DNA of 64,000 bases from Cytobacillus oceanisediminis (GCF_004366035.1 NZ_SOEE01000001.1:248001-312000); one strand, 5' to 3'. Counted from the stretch's first letter, positions 49,354 to 59,100 are shown. The notes: generated by a model from the sequence alone, not told the origin. Numbers and translations are program-made.

Positions 49354-49878
49354 TTATGGTTTAATCTGTTCCATATAGTTCTTGATCGTATCTTCAGTCA
49401 TCTCTCCTGTAATATACTTGACTACCTTCCCGTCTTTATCGATAAGGAAAGTTGCAGGAAGAGGATTAATCCCGTAAGCTGATTGGACCTGGGTATTCTT
49501 ATCAATGACAATCGGGAACGATAAATCGTAACGCTCAGAAAATTTATTTACTGCCAAATCTGTTTCTCCTACATTGACAGCCAAAACCTGAACACCCTCA
49601 TCTTTAAATTGCTTGTATTGGTTGTTCATATATGGCATTTCTTTCTCACAGGGCTTGCACCATGTCCCCCAAAAGTTCAGGAAAACACCCTGCCCTTCAT
49701 AATCTGATAACCGGTGTTTATTTCCATCCATGTCTGTCAAAACGAAATCAGGTGCCTTTTCTCCTACGGCAACCTTTTGAATTTTGTCTTTCGTAAAATT
49801 AGCGTATAGCGTATATGCCACGGCAGCACCAAGGACAAGCAATATGATTGTTCTCATTACCAGACGCTGCTTCTTCAT
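49354..49878 (-). CDS. resA: Thiol-disulfide oxidoreductase ResA
   Basis: ResA reduces the disulfide in apocytochrome c before heme attachment. The 174-aa product has an N-terminal membrane anchor (about 9-28) and a thioredoxin-like domain with active site WCKPC. The start at 49876-49878 (MKKQRLVMRT) has TTAGGAGGG upstream and gives the family length; a frame 41 codons longer is not credible. First gene of resABC. Confidence 0.95.
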   Translation of the reverse strand: MKKQRLVMRTIILLVLGAAVAYTLYANFTKDKIQKVAVGEKAPDFVLTDMDGNKHRLSDYEGQGVFLNFWGTWCKPCEKEMPYMNNQYKQFKDEGVQVLAVNVGETDLAVNKFSERYDLSFPIVIDKNTQVQSAYGINPLPATFLIDKDGKVVKYITGEMTEDTIKNYMEQIKP

Positions 49879-50065
49879 AAAAAACTTCCCTCCTAAGGCA
49901 TCCTTTTCAGATAAAAATCGTACCTTGAACAAGTTAATATGTAACATATGGAAAATGAATTGAGCCTCATAGCTGTTTTCTATTATAGCATTTTTCATCA
50001 TACCTATATTGTTAACAAATTATCGTAACTGTGACACTTCTATGAATTTTTTAGTGCTCACCTCA

Positions 50066-50791
50066 TTATTTCTTCTTCATAGCAAGTGCCCGCAGCTGTT
50101 TAACTTCATGGGCCGTAAGTTCTCTCGCATCTCCCGCTGACAAACCCTGCAAAGTAAGATAGCCGTATCTCTCCCTCTTCAGTTTCAGAACGGGATGTCC
50201 AATGGCTTCAAACATCCTTCTAACCTGGCGATTGCGTCCTTCATGGATGCTGATTTCCACAATGGCTGTCTGTTTTTTCTTATCCATTGATAAAAGTTTG
50301 GTTTTTGCAGGCGCTGTTTTTCCATCTTCGAGGACCACACCTCTTTGAAGGCTTCTCATGCTTTCTTTCGAAGGGATGCCTTTGACCTTGGCAACGTAGA
50401 CTTTTTCAATCTCATTGCTTGGGTGCATTAAAAGATTTGCAAACTCCCCGTCATTGGTAAGAATGAGAATTCCGGATGTATCGTAATCCAGTCTTCCAAC
50501 AGGGTAAATTCTTTGTTTGATTCCCATAAAGAAATCCGTGACGACTTTTCTGCCTTTATCATCCGAAACGGCAGAAATTACGCCTCTTGGCTTATAGAGA
50601 AGGAAATAAACGGGCTCCTCTCTCTCAACTGGAATTCCATCCACTTCAATCCGATCTGAAGGAGAGACCTTAACTCCCAGCTCCTTCACTGTTTTTCCAT
50701 TAACCTTTACACGGCCTTCAGCCATTAGCTCTTCCGCTTTTCTTCTCGAAGCAAACCCAGCATGGGCAATAACCTTCTGCAATCTTTCCAT
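50066..50791 (-). CDS. rluB: 23S rRNA pseudouridine synthase RluB
   Basis: The enzyme makes a pseudouridine in 23S rRNA. The 241-aa product has an S4 RNA-binding domain (about 2-60) and a catalytic domain with the aspartate in GRLDYDTSGILILTNDGE near 104. The ATG at 50789-50791 is used; GAGGTG lies six bases upstream. An in-frame GTG three codons earlier is less likely. It sits between spmB and resA as in B. subtilis. Confidence 0.93.
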   Translation of the reverse strand: MERLQKVIAHAGFASRRKAEELMAEGRVKVNGKTVKELGVKVSPSDRIEVDGIPVEREEPVYFLLYKPRGVISAVSDDKGRKVVTDFFMGIKQRIYPVGRLDYDTSGILILTNDGEFANLLMHPSNEIEKVYVAKVKGIPSKESMRSLQRGVVLEDGKTAPAKTKLLSMDKKKQTAIVEISIHEGRNRQVRRMFEAIGHPVLKLKRERYGYLTLQGLSAGDARELTAHEVKQLRALAMKKK

Positions 50792-50944
50792 ATATGTCAC
50801 CTCAAAGTTTTATTAACAGTATTTCATACTTTTTCACTCCTACTGAATTATGACATAATTCGTCAAGTTTTCAAAGCAAACCATAGTTAAAACAGCTTGC
50901 ATCAGAAATAGTCTGTAATTACTGAATGTTGGAATTTAGATAAA

Positions 50945-50979
50945 AATAAAAAAAGACACCTAATTAGGTGTCTTTTTTT
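50945..50979. terminator. Symmetrical terminator between spmB and rluB
   Basis: AAAAAAAGACACCTAA and its exact complement form a perfect 16-bp-arm palindrome with A/T runs at both ends. Confidence 0.85.
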
Positions 50980-51003
50980 AATAGAATGTTTTGTTTTTAA
51001 ACC

Positions 51004-51170
51004 GATGTCCGTTGATTTCCGCTGCGGGCACTCAGCGAACCCGCAGGGAGGAACGAAAGCCTCCTCCACTGGACATTGAATTTGCTTCTGTGAATACACC
51101 GTACGAAGAATGCGTATGCATTTCGAGGATCAAGTGCTCTCCGCTCCAATCAGCTCAGTGATTAAACTTC
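51004..51170 (+). repeat. Dispersed intergenic repeat family B, copy B2
   Basis: It begins GTTGATTTCCGCTGCGGGC and ends CCGCTCCAATCAGCTCAGTG. It aligns in patches with B1, including CACCGTACGAAGAATGC and CGAGGATC. Confidence 0.7.
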
Positions 51171-51245
51171 GATTGCAGCTAAATAGCAGAAACCTGAATC
51201 GTCGTTAAGCCCCTATTTAAAATGCCTTTTATTTTCCATTCTGTT

Positions 51246-51782
51246 TTACATATTTCCAAAAACAATTGTCACGATCACTATGGAGGCAATGATGCCTGCC
51301 AAGTCGGCTAAGAGTCCGACTTTGAGGGCATCTCCCATTTTTTTGATTCCTACCGCCCCAAAGTAGACCGTCAGTACATAAAAAGTTGTATCTGTACTGC
51401 CCTGAAGTACTGAGGCAAGTCTGCCTATGAACGAGTCGGGCCCATGGACTGCAATTAAGTCACTGGTCATTCCCAGCGCTGCAGTTCCAGAAATAGGGCG
51501 AATGATAGCCAGGGGTACGATATCAGGAGGTACTCCAATGGCATTTAGTCCAGGCCTGATCAGATCCATAAAATACTCCAGAGCGCCGGAAGCCCTGAAG
51601 ACCGATATGGCTACAAGCATGCCGACAAGAAACGGAATGATGGATACAGCAATTTTTATGCCTTCTTTTCCGCCTTCAGTAAAACTTTCATAGGTAGGAA
51701 CTTTCTTAAAAGTTCCATATATTAATATAAAGCCTATTAAAATAGGAATTAACCAAAGGGAAACAGCTGACACAATCTCCAT
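51246..51782 (-). CDS. spmB: Spore maturation protein SpmB
   Basis: SpmB acts with SpmA in core dehydration of the spore. The 178-aa integral membrane product has four to five helices and the Gate (nucleoside recognition) domain pattern with RPISGTAALGM. The ATG at 51780-51782 has GGATGAGG upstream. It overlaps spmA slightly in sequence (ATG eight bases before the spmA stop region), so the pair is coupled. Confidence 0.93.
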   Translation of the reverse strand: MEIVSAVSLWLIPILIGFILIYGTFKKVPTYESFTEGGKEGIKIAVSIIPFLVGMLVAISVFRASGALEYFMDLIRPGLNAIGVPPDIVPLAIIRPISGTAALGMTSDLIAVHGPDSFIGRLASVLQGSTDTTFYVLTVYFGAVGIKKMGDALKVGLLADLAGIIASIVIVTIVFGNM

Positions 51783-51789
51783 CCTAACC

Positions 51790-52377
51790 TCATCCTTTAC
51801 GCGTTCTTCGGTAATAGAAATAACGATCAATCATTATTGCGGCCAATGTTGAGCAGAATGTAGCCACTAAAGTGGGACCTACAATATCGGTCGGCGAGGC
51901 GGAATTATAATTCATCCGTATTGCAATCACGGTTGTAGGGATTAAAGTAAGACTTGATGTATTGATGGCTAAAAAGGTAATCATAGAGCGGCTCGCTTCA
52001 TTTTTGCCCCCATTCAATTGTTTCAGCTCTTCCATAGCTTTTATGCCAAGCGGGGTAGCTGCGTTTCCAAGACCGAACATATTGGCCATCATGTTTGACA
52101 GAATATATCCCATCGCCGGGTGATCACCGGGCACCTCTGGAAAAAGCCTTTTCACAACAGGCCTGAATAAGGAAGCAAGTTTTTTCAGCAATCCGGCATC
52201 CTCTGCGATTCTCATCATTCCCAGCCAAAAAACGAGTATGCTGATTAGACCGATGCATAACGTGACCGCTTCTTTTGCACCATTGAAAATGGCTTCGTTC
52301 ACTTCGCTCATGGTGCCGTTTATCATGGCAAAGACAATGCCTATAGCGGTAAGCATCACCCAAATGATGTTAACCAT
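51790..52377 (-). CDS. spmA: Spore maturation protein SpmA
   Basis: The 195-aa membrane protein has about five helices and the Gate domain pattern FGLGNAATPLGIKAMEEL. It works with SpmB and DacB to set spore core water and cortex structure. It overlaps dacB by eight bases, giving the conserved dacB-spmA-spmB operon. Confidence 0.94.
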   Translation of the reverse strand: MVNIIWVMLTAIGIVFAMINGTMSEVNEAIFNGAKEAVTLCIGLISILVFWLGMMRIAEDAGLLKKLASLFRPVVKRLFPEVPGDHPAMGYILSNMMANMFGLGNAATPLGIKAMEELKQLNGGKNEASRSMITFLAINTSSLTLIPTTVIAIRMNYNSASPTDIVGPTLVATFCSTLAAIMIDRYFYYRRTRKG

Positions 52378-53521
52378 TGATCTTCACTCCCGCAATGGAG
52401 GTAAAAAGGCCCTTAAAGTATTCTAAAAGCGATTTATCTTCTTTTGCTTTATCATGCCTGTAATATAAAGGAAGTTTTCTAACAGGCTTATCTTCAAAAT
52501 ACACTGTTGCCTGTCCTATGACTTCAGGCATTTTTCGGCTGTCTTCCCATTCTGTTTCAGGTTTCTGCAGCTTTATATTAATCTTAAACTTGTCTTTTTC
52601 CTCTTTTAAAACAGGGTAATGGTAGGAATGCTTTAAATAAACTTTGCCTTTATAATACTCTTCATCAATATCTTCTATAATTCCCTCGGGCAAGACTTCC
52701 ACAATATCATAGGTTTTAAAAGCGGTCTCATACATATTAATATGGTCATTCCAGTCATCGGGTCCGTTTAAGGTTACTGCAATCAGATTTAGGCTGCCTT
52801 TGGATGCTGTGGTAACAAGGGTTCTCTTTGCCCTTTTGGTATATCCTGTTTTTCCCCCGGTGCAATACTCATATAATTCAGTAAGGAGCCTATTTTTATT
52901 TTTCCACACCCTGTCCCAGCTTTCATTCGGGTTTGGCGCTCTGTGCACCTTTGTACCAGCAATCTTTTGGTAGGTCTCATTATTCATTGCATACCTGGTC
53001 AGCAAAGCCATATCATACGCGGTCGAATAATGATTTTCATGATCATCCAGACCATGAGGATTTGCGAAATGTGTGTTCTTCATGCCAATCTCTTCCGCCT
53101 TCTTATTCATTAAAAAGCCGAATCCTTCAAGACTTCCGCCAACATGCTCTGCGATTGCAACAGCAGAGTCATTGCCTGAACGAAGCATGAGTCCATAGAC
53201 CAGATCTTCAAGCTTAATTTTTTCTCCTGCCTTTAGATAAATCGAGGAGCCTTCCGCTCTGACAGCACGATCACTAACTTTAACCATGTCGCCCATTTTC
53301 CCGGACTCTATAGCCAGAATTGCAGTCATGATTTTTGTAATGCTTGCTATTCTCCTCACTTCATTTGCATCTTTCTGGTAAAGGATTCGGCCAGAATCCT
53401 GCTCCATTAATATGGCACTCCGGGCACTTACTGAAACAGACGCTTCTGCCTTCTGAGAAATATTCATCATCATCAACGCGGTGGCCAAAACCATGGCCAT
53501 CAGCCTTCTAAACCATTTCAT
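52370..53521 (-). CDS. dacB: Sporulation D-alanyl-D-alanine carboxypeptidase DacB (PBP5*)
   Basis: DacB trims cortex peptidoglycan cross-links in the mother cell. The 383-aa product has a signal peptide (1-27) and the penicillin-binding motifs S60-IT-K63, SGN and KTG. The C-terminal domain and amphipathic tail follow. GGAGACGGGG upstream of ATG. A SigE-type promoter lies 97 bases upstream of the start. First gene of dacB-spmA-spmB. Confidence 0.95.
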   Translation of the reverse strand: MKWFRRLMAMVLATALMMMNISQKAEASVSVSARSAILMEQDSGRILYQKDANEVRRIASITKIMTAILAIESGKMGDMVKVSDRAVRAEGSSIYLKAGEKIKLEDLVYGLMLRSGNDSAVAIAEHVGGSLEGFGFLMNKKAEEIGMKNTHFANPHGLDDHENHYSTAYDMALLTRYAMNNETYQKIAGTKVHRAPNPNESWDRVWKNKNRLLTELYEYCTGGKTGYTKRAKRTLVTTASKGSLNLIAVTLNGPDDWNDHINMYETAFKTYDIVEVLPEGIIEDIDEEYYKGKVYLKHSYHYPVLKEEKDKFKINIKLQKPETEWEDSRKMPEVIGQATVYFEDKPVRKLPLYYRHDKAKEDKSLLEYFKGLFTSIAGVKING

Positions 53522-53617
53522 TGCACAAAACCCCGTCTCCTTTGTGGAATGTCAAATTGAGCGAAATACAGGATCTCCCCGCAGGGAGGAGTTCCATGTT
53601 TTTCATTTATTTGTACA

Positions 53618-53645
53618 AGTTTATGCAGGACAAGTAGTGATATGA
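53618..53645 (-). promoter_or_regulatory. SigE-type promoter for dacB-spmAB
   Basis: TCATATC (53639-53645), a 13-bp spacer and CATAAACT (53618-53625) fit the SigE consensus well. Confidence 0.6.
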
Positions 53646-53693
53646 CTATTAAGTTTACTTGTCTGGCGGCTTTGGAGAAGGCTCGTCCATCAA

Positions 53694-53721
53694 AAATGAA
53701 GGGAATACTCTTGGTACTCCC
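53694..53721 (-). terminator. sodF terminator
   Basis: GGGAGTAC and GTATTCCC (one G-T pair) followed by TTCATTTTT on the minus strand, after the sodF stop. Confidence 0.6.
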
Positions 53722-53743
53722 CTCCTACTTATTTCTGCTCCAT

Positions 53744-54634
53744 TTAGAATGGCTTCCATTTTAACTCAGATGCTTTTAAATACCTGTCTTCTACATCCTT
53801 CCAGTTGACAACATTCCACCAATTTTTCACATAATCTCCGCGATTATTTTTATATTGCAGATAATAAGCATGTTCCCATACATCTAAAACCAGCAATGGT
53901 ATCGTATCCCACTGGGTTAAAAGCATATGTCTTTCCGACTGAAGTATTTCGAGTCTGCGTGCTCTTGGCGACCAGACCAGGATTGCCCAGCCTACGCCTT
54001 CTACCTGTTTGGCTGCTTCAGTGAAATGGCTTTTGAACCTCTCAAAGCTCCCAAAGTATTTGTTAATTTCTTTGAGGAGTGCCCCAGAAGGTTTTCCTCC
54101 GCCCTCAGGGCTCATATTATTCCAGAATATCGTATGCAAATAATGGCCCGACCCATGAAAGGCGAGTTCACGGGACCAGTGTTTTACGAGACTGTAGTCA
54201 TTATTGTCTCTCGCATTTTGAAGCATCACCTCTGCTTTATTCAATCCATCCACATAAGATTGATGATGCTTATCATGATGCAGTCTCATAATTTCACCAG
54301 AGATATGCGGTTCCAATGCACTGTAATCATAAGGGAGCGGAGGCAAAAAATGCTTACCAGCAGGGATGTACGGTTCATTGATATAGATATTTCCAAGCTG
54401 CTGTCTATTAGTAAAATAATTCTCCATATCGGAATGAAGAGTATCCACGTGTTCCTGCAGCTTTTCCAGGGCTTCTATATCGAGGGGGCCGTTTACTCCA
54501 TCCATAATTTCGGTAAAATGGTCCAGCCTTTGCCATAGTTCATTGTTTTGTTCAACATCCTCCGAGTCTAAAAAATCTCTTAGCTCTTTGTTCCATTTTG
54601 TAACTTCCTTGATGTAATCTTCCATTTTACTCAT
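53744..54634 (-). CDS. sodF: Superoxide dismutase [Fe/Mn] with N-terminal extension (SodF-like)
   Basis: The 296-aa product has a helical acidic N-terminal extension of about 90 residues and a complete Fe/Mn superoxide dismutase domain. Metal ligands are H119, H167, D251 and H255 (DVWEHAYY). B. subtilis SodF has a similar extension. No signal peptide, so it is cytoplasmic or spore-associated. The ATG at 54632-54634 has GAGGG upstream; a longer frame would need a GTG. Metal choice cannot be told from sequence. It has an own terminator and lies between dacB and ypuI. Confidence 0.92.
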   Translation of the reverse strand: MSKMEDYIKEVTKWNKELRDFLDSEDVEQNNELWQRLDHFTEIMDGVNGPLDIEALEKLQEHVDTLHSDMENYFTNRQQLGNIYINEPYIPAGKHFLPPLPYDYSALEPHISGEIMRLHHDKHHQSYVDGLNKAEVMLQNARDNNDYSLVKHWSRELAFHGSGHYLHTIFWNNMSPEGGGKPSGALLKEINKYFGSFERFKSHFTEAAKQVEGVGWAILVWSPRARRLEILQSERHMLLTQWDTIPLLVLDVWEHAYYLQYKNNRGDYVKNWWNVVNWKDVEDRYLKASELKWKPF

Positions 54635-54788
54635 AGAATCCCTCACTCACTTCTTTTTATAGCTCACTTTCTATTTGTATGAGAGGAAGTTTGTACGTTT
54701 TCCAAAGAAAATTGGAAACCAGCATATAAAGTGAAACTTCAATTAATGGGATTTTACTGCCCGCTAGACCTGCGGTAAACCTGCCCAC

Positions 54789-54816
54789 AAAAAAAGAACA
54801 GCTGCCAGCTGTTCTT
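54789..54816 (-). terminator. ypuI terminator
   Basis: AGAACAGCT and AGCTGTTCT around GGC, followed by TTTTTTTG, just after ypuI. Confidence 0.92.
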
Positions 54817-54824
54817 CAACATTC

Positions 54825-55313
54825 CTATTTTGATTGAATCATTTTTGTCCGGTAATCAGTTTCGTAATATTCAAGTTCCTCCCGAATCCGCTGGAACTCT
54901 CCTTCCAGCTGCCTGAACATTGTTTTTAGGCTGTCAGGAACTTCCTCATGGAATTGGATTGAGTTTTTTCCAGTATATGCTGAACGGCTATTCTCAAACC
55001 AGGCATCATTTTTCGGAGAGAAAAACTCTTCAATGCATTGATGGTAAATCCGATATAACGTCTTTTCGGCAGCCCCCTTTTGGAAGGGGTCACTTTTTAA
55101 AATGATCGTGCAGGTATCAAGTCCTTCTTCACAATAAACAAGCAGTTTTCTGACATGTGAAAGAATGCTTTTATAATAATTCACATTTCCCTGCTTTTCT
55201 GTTTCAAGATCTTTAATCGTTGTATTATTTAAGAAATCTTCAAAAGCGGCAACGCTATTACCGAGGAAATTTTTCACATCTTCCATTTGTGATTTAACGA
55301 TTGAATTCCCCAT
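54825..55313 (-). CDS. ypuI: YpuI-like protein (DUF3907)
   Basis: The 162-aa soluble product is largely helical, with a coiled-coil-prone C-terminal end (about 130-158, LEGEFQRIREELEYYETD). Family and position between dacB/sodF and scpB fit YpuI of B. subtilis. GGGGTGTA upstream of ATG. Function unknown. Confidence 0.8.
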   Translation of the reverse strand: MGNSIVKSQMEDVKNFLGNSVAAFEDFLNNTTIKDLETEKQGNVNYYKSILSHVRKLLVYCEEGLDTCTIILKSDPFQKGAAEKTLYRIYHQCIEEFFSPKNDAWFENSRSAYTGKNSIQFHEEVPDSLKTMFRQLEGEFQRIREELEYYETDYRTKMIQSK

Positions 55314-55344
55314 CCATTACACCCCCGTATTTGTACACTGGCTA

Positions 55345-55764
55345 TTACTGCGGTTGAACAATAAAATCTAAAGGTGATCGCAGGTCAAAGGATTCTTTAT
55401 TCTCCAGCGCTTCAAAAATGGAGGGAAGCTTGGAAAAGTCCAGATCCTGAAAATAGGATGCAAAATCAGCCTTTGAGTTAAGATAAATTCGTTTGCGATG
55501 CCTAAAACCCGGGTTCTTTAATAAACATGAAAGAGCAACAAGATCCTTGAACTGCACCTCTCTCGAACCAGCAATGAAGACTGGGTCCTGTTCATAGGGT
55601 GTGAACTCATTCATGGATTCATCAAAGAAACGGACATATAAAACGTGAAAAGTTTTCTCCTGCCCATCTTCTTCGAACACAATCTCGCTTCTGTTAAAAA
55701 AGTCTTCCGAAGTGTTCGGCTTTTCTTTTTCAAGCTCGTATCCTCTGCAATGTTTAATCAGCAA
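55345..55764 (-). CDS. Hypothetical protein, 139 aa
   Basis: The product is soluble and acidic, without membrane segments, and has an aromatic-rich beta-type middle section (about 30-70). No family is recognised. The start is TTG with AGGAGGG seven bases upstream. It lies between scpB and ypuI on the same strand and may be cotranscribed with ypuI (31-base gap). Confidence 0.65.
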   Translation of the reverse strand: MLIKHCRGYELEKEKPNTSEDFFNRSEIVFEEDGQEKTFHVLYVRFFDESMNEFTPYEQDPVFIAGSREVQFKDLVALSCLLKNPGFRHRKRIYLNSKADFASYFQDLDFSKLPSIFEALENKESFDLRSPLDFIVQPQ

Positions 55765-55881
55765 GCAAAACCCTCCTATTTCCCCCGATGGTTTTAAGGT
55801 GATATGTATGACAGCTGTTTTAAGGAAAGGGAAAAATATAAATCTATTTTACCACACTTCCTATGTAATGTGTCAGAAAAC

Positions 55882-56469
55882 TCAAGAATCTAGCTCCTGG
55901 AACTTCTCAAAGAATAAATCTGCCTCTTCCTGGAATGAATCCTCTTCTTCACTAATCTTATCCGGCAGCGGCGGAAGCTCTTCTATGCTTTTAAGACCAA
56001 AATAATCAAGGAATTCTTTAGTCGTTCCATACAGGTAGGCCCGCCCTGTTCCTTCTGCCCGTCCAACTTCTTTAATCAGTGCTTTTGCCGATAATGTCTG
56101 AAGAGGCCTCTCTGTCTTGACTCCCCTTATCTCTTCAATCTCTGTCCTTGTAATAGGCTGCCTGTAAGCAATGACTGCTAATGTCTCGAGTGCCGCCTGA
56201 GATAAGGAGGCGGAAGATGGAGATTCTACCAGCTTTTTTAAATACGAAGAAAACTCTTTTTTCGTAACCAGCTGAAAAGTCCCCGCCAGTTCAACCACCA
56301 TAATTCCCCGGCTGCTATTGCCGTAGTCTTCAATAAGGCTGTCCATGATTTCACGGGCCTGAAGTTCTTCCACCTCCAGAACATGGGCAATTTGCTTTAA
56401 GGATAAGCCCTCATCACCGGCTGCAAACAGAAGGCTTTCAGCAATTCCTTTCCAATTAATAATCTCCAT
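55882..56469 (-). CDS. scpB: Segregation and condensation protein ScpB
   Basis: ScpB forms with ScpA and SMC the bacterial condensin. The 195-aa product has two winged-helix domains (about 1-80 and 90-165, with [29 protein letters not shown]) and an acidic C-terminal tail. It begins one base after the scpA stop codon. Confidence 0.95.
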   Translation of the reverse strand: MEIINWKGIAESLLFAAGDEGLSLKQIAHVLEVEELQAREIMDSLIEDYGNSSRGIMVVELAGTFQLVTKKEFSSYLKKLVESPSSASLSQAALETLAVIAYRQPITRTEIEEIRGVKTERPLQTLSAKALIKEVGRAEGTGRAYLYGTTKEFLDYFGLKSIEELPPLPDKISEEEDSFQEEADLFFEKFQELDS

Positions 56470-56470
56470 A

Positions 56471-57232
56471 CTATTTGTCTCCTTCCATGGAAGCTACAAA
56501 GATATCCGAAAAGTTTCTGTCCTGCTCGACCAGTATTTCTTTACGCTTGATTAACTCCAGCACCGCCAGGAAAGTGACCACTATATGTTCTCTGTCTGAT
56601 ATTGGAAAAAGGTCGGTAAATTTTTTCCTCCCCTTAAAATTCCTTAACTGGTCCACAATTTCAGCCATCCGCTTCTCTATGGGAATCTCCTGACGTGCGA
56701 CTTTCGCGGAAAGCGGCCTTTGCAGTTTCTTCCTTCTTAATAACTTTTGCAGAGCACCAAGCATATCATAAAGACTTACATTCAAATCAGCTTTTTCCTG
56801 CCGTGAATCATTCACATATTCTGAAAGGTCTGCAGGCGGCTTTGTATACATTAAACTTCTATCCTGCTCGCGCTCCTTAAGCTCTTCCGCAGCTTCCTTA
56901 TACTTACGGTATTCAATCAGCCGTTCTACGAGTTCATCTCTTGGATCTTCCTCCATTTCCATTCCAAATTCATCCTCCAGCTCTTCCTCTTCATGCTTTG
57001 GCAGCAGCATTTTGCTTTTAATAGCCAGCAGTGTAGCTGCCATCACAAGATATTCGCTTGCTACGTCAAGCTGAAGCTCCTTCATTGTATGTATATAAAT
57101 GAGGTATTGCTCAGTGATTTCTGATACAGGAATGTCATAGATATCGATTTCCAGCCGATTTATAAGATGAAGAAGAAGATCCAGCGGCCCCTCGAATGCA
57201 TCTATTTTTACGTTATAATGATCATATTGCAT
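56471..57232 (-). CDS. scpA: Segregation and condensation protein ScpA
   Basis: ScpA is the kleisin that bridges the SMC heads. The 253-aa product starts [20 protein letters not shown] with the SMC-neck-binding N-terminus, an acidic middle (about 80-105) and a C-terminal winged helix (about 190-245). The start at 57230-57232 has GGTGGG upstream; a frame 15 codons longer is not supported. Confidence 0.95.
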   Translation of the reverse strand: MQYDHYNVKIDAFEGPLDLLLHLINRLEIDIYDIPVSEITEQYLIYIHTMKELQLDVASEYLVMAATLLAIKSKMLLPKHEEEELEDEFGMEMEEDPRDELVERLIEYRKYKEAAEELKEREQDRSLMYTKPPADLSEYVNDSRQEKADLNVSLYDMLGALQKLLRRKKLQRPLSAKVARQEIPIEKRMAEIVDQLRNFKGRKKFTDLFPISDREHIVVTFLAVLELIKRKEILVEQDRNFSDIFVASMEGDK

Positions 57233-57442
57233 AAATACCCACCAAATTTTCCTAATATAAATTCCCTTAAACTCCAAAAGACTATATCTAGTATAGATTA
57301 TTCATTAATGTTATCCAATAGAAAAATAACCCTGATGTCCGGAATACCCCAATTTCATTTTCATATTTTTTTGATGCGCCCAATCAATCAGGCAATTGCC
57401 TACATACGATGTATGGAAATAAAGATACAGGAGGTATTTTAT

Positions 57443-57541
57443 ATGTCTAATGCTGGATTTGGAGATTGCGGAACCGGGTTTGCTTTAATTGTAGTGTTGT
57501 TCATCCTATTAATTATTGTAGGAGCTTCCTGGTGCTTCTAA
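57443..57541 (+). CDS. YjcZ-type sporulation mini-protein, 32 aa
   Basis: The product starts MSNAGFGDCGTGFAL and is a single membrane helix with a C-terminal WCF, typical of YjcZ-type mini-proteins of Bacillus. GGAGG lies eight bases upstream. A CATACGAT, resembling a SigE -10, lies upstream (57400-57407), without a good -35. A terminator follows at 57652-57681. Role unknown; many relatives are coat-associated. Confidence 0.8.
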   Translation: MSNAGFGDCGTGFALIVVLFILLIIVGASWCF

Positions 57542-57651
57542 ATTGTTGCGTTTATACAGCAAAGCTTTGCTGGCTGACCTTTAAAAGAATGGCCTAGCAG
57601 GGACCAGCCAAAAAGCGCCAAAATATATGAATTTAAATTCATCCCCTGTAA

Positions 57652-57681
57652 GCCCGGCTAAATCGCCGGGTTTTTATTTTT
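57652..57681 (+). terminator. Terminator after the YjcZ-type gene
   Basis: CCCGGC and GCCGGG around a short loop, followed by TTTTTATTTTT. Confidence 0.9.
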
Positions 57682-57751
57682 CTGATTACCGCTTCTGCTA
57701 TGTTAAAATTAAGAAAAACACAATCGCCTTCTCGGGAATAGGGACTAAAGC

Positions 57752-57780
57752 TTGACAGTAATCGACGCTCAAAATCTTAT
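57752..57780 (+). promoter_or_regulatory. SigA-type promoter for ypuF
   Basis: TTGACA (57752-57757), a 17-bp spacer and TCTTAT (57775-57780), 45 bases before the ypuF start. Confidence 0.5.
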
Positions 57781-57824
57781 AGTTTCCTATTTGTTTAAAA
57801 CAAGAATTGTCAAGGAGTGAAAGT

Positions 57825-58346
57825 ATGTATCCTGATGAATATATCGAGTTCATGGTCCATTTTCATGGTGACCGTGATTATTTTGAATGTCACGAAATAC
57901 TGGAGGAATACTGGAAGAATACCGATCGAAACAATAAAAATTCTATATGGGTTGGGTTAATTCTCATGGCAGTTTCTTTTTATCATCATCGCAGAGAAAA
58001 TTATAATGGAGCAGAACGTACTCTCCGCAAAGGAATCGCCATATTGGAGTGCAGTCCTGCAGATTTGACGGCACTGGGAATTAATGCAGATCAATTGATG
58101 AAAGACCTTAAGGAAAGGCTCGATCTAATACAAAAAGGCGGAAAGTACACGAGCGTTAATTTGCCAATTACAGACCGCCTGCTTAAGGAGAAATGCATGA
58201 ATATGTGTTCCTCCAAGGGATTTGCCTGGTGCTCTGACAGCATTCTGCTGGATAAAGAAATTGTTCACCGCCATAAAAGAAGAGATAGAACAATGGTCAT
58301 TAAAGAGAGACTGGATGCCCTAAATCAAAAAAAAAGGCAGGAATAA
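57825..58346 (+). CDS. ypuF: YpuF-like DUF309 protein
   Basis: The 173-aa product has a DUF309 domain in its first part (about 10-75, with HGDRDYFECHEILEEYWK and MAVSFYHHRRENYNGAERTL), a compact helical fold with conserved His and Glu that is probably a metal-binding or scaffold domain. The C-terminal part is basic with three cysteines near 124-136. The ATG at 57825 has AAGGAGTG upstream. It is near scpA, as in B. subtilis. Function unknown. Confidence 0.85.
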   Translation: MYPDEYIEFMVHFHGDRDYFECHEILEEYWKNTDRNNKNSIWVGLILMAVSFYHHRRENYNGAERTLRKGIAILECSPADLTALGINADQLMKDLKERLDLIQKGGKYTSVNLPITDRLLKEKCMNMCSSKGFAWCSDSILLDKEIVHRHKRRDRTMVIKERLDALNQKKRQE

Positions 58347-58397
58347 TAATTATTCGCTGCCTTTTCCAATGTAAGAAAGTATATTATGTTGAGTCTC

Positions 58398-58511
58398 GAG
58401 AACTGTCCAGCGCAAGCAGCCTGCCCCCTCGATGTCACAAGCTGACCCACCCCAAAAGGCAAAAAACGCCATTCCGTGATTGTTGAGGTTGACAAGGTGC
58501 TTCCGCTTTTC
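58398..58511 (-). repeat. Dispersed intergenic repeat family A, copy R4
   Basis: Read on the minus strand it begins AAAAGCGGAAGCACCTTG and ends GCTTGCGCTGGACAGTTCTCG, like R3. It lies in the opposite direction to R1-R3 and touches the ribT stop codon (58512-58514). Confidence 0.75.
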
Positions 58512-58868
<357 letters not shown>

Positions 58869-59013
58869 TCATTATTTGAATAAAAACATCATAACTATTT
58901 TTCCCATTTTTTAATATTTGTAAACTTACTATAACAGTATATGTATTCATGCTGAATGTTGCTATTTTCGAATAAAAACCGTATAATAGCGCCTTTATTG
59001 ATACAAGACGGCT

Positions 59014-59100
59014 CTAAACTATAAAAAACCAGTAAACCAGTCCCCATCCGATACTTAAGACAAGCAATAAAATAAAAAGAAGCCAATTGCTTTTTTTCAT
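59014..59100 (-). CDS. Hidden 28-aa membrane peptide
   Basis: An ATG at 59098-59100 gives a 28-codon frame with a TAG at 59014-59016: MKKSNWLLFI start, one hydrophobic helix (about 6-27) with two Trp-rich ends. AAGGA lies five bases upstream of the ATG, better than for the overlapping 74-codon frame on the same strand (58895-59119), which has no site. It lies upstream of ribT. It is probably an expressed membrane mini-protein, but only mapping or conservation would show this. Confidence 0.5.
   Translation of the reverse strand: MKKSNWLLFILLLVLSIGWGLVYWFFIV

Larger units (their letters stand above)
50792..51245. other. Gap between spmB and rluB
   Basis: It holds a symmetrical terminator and copy B2 of repeat family B; no gene is seen. 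Confidence 0.7.

Noticed and set aside
57167..57442. Upstream in-frame extension of the YjcZ-type mini-protein
   Set aside because: It lies antisense to scpA and lacks a ribosome binding site, while the internal ATG at 57443 has GGAGG.
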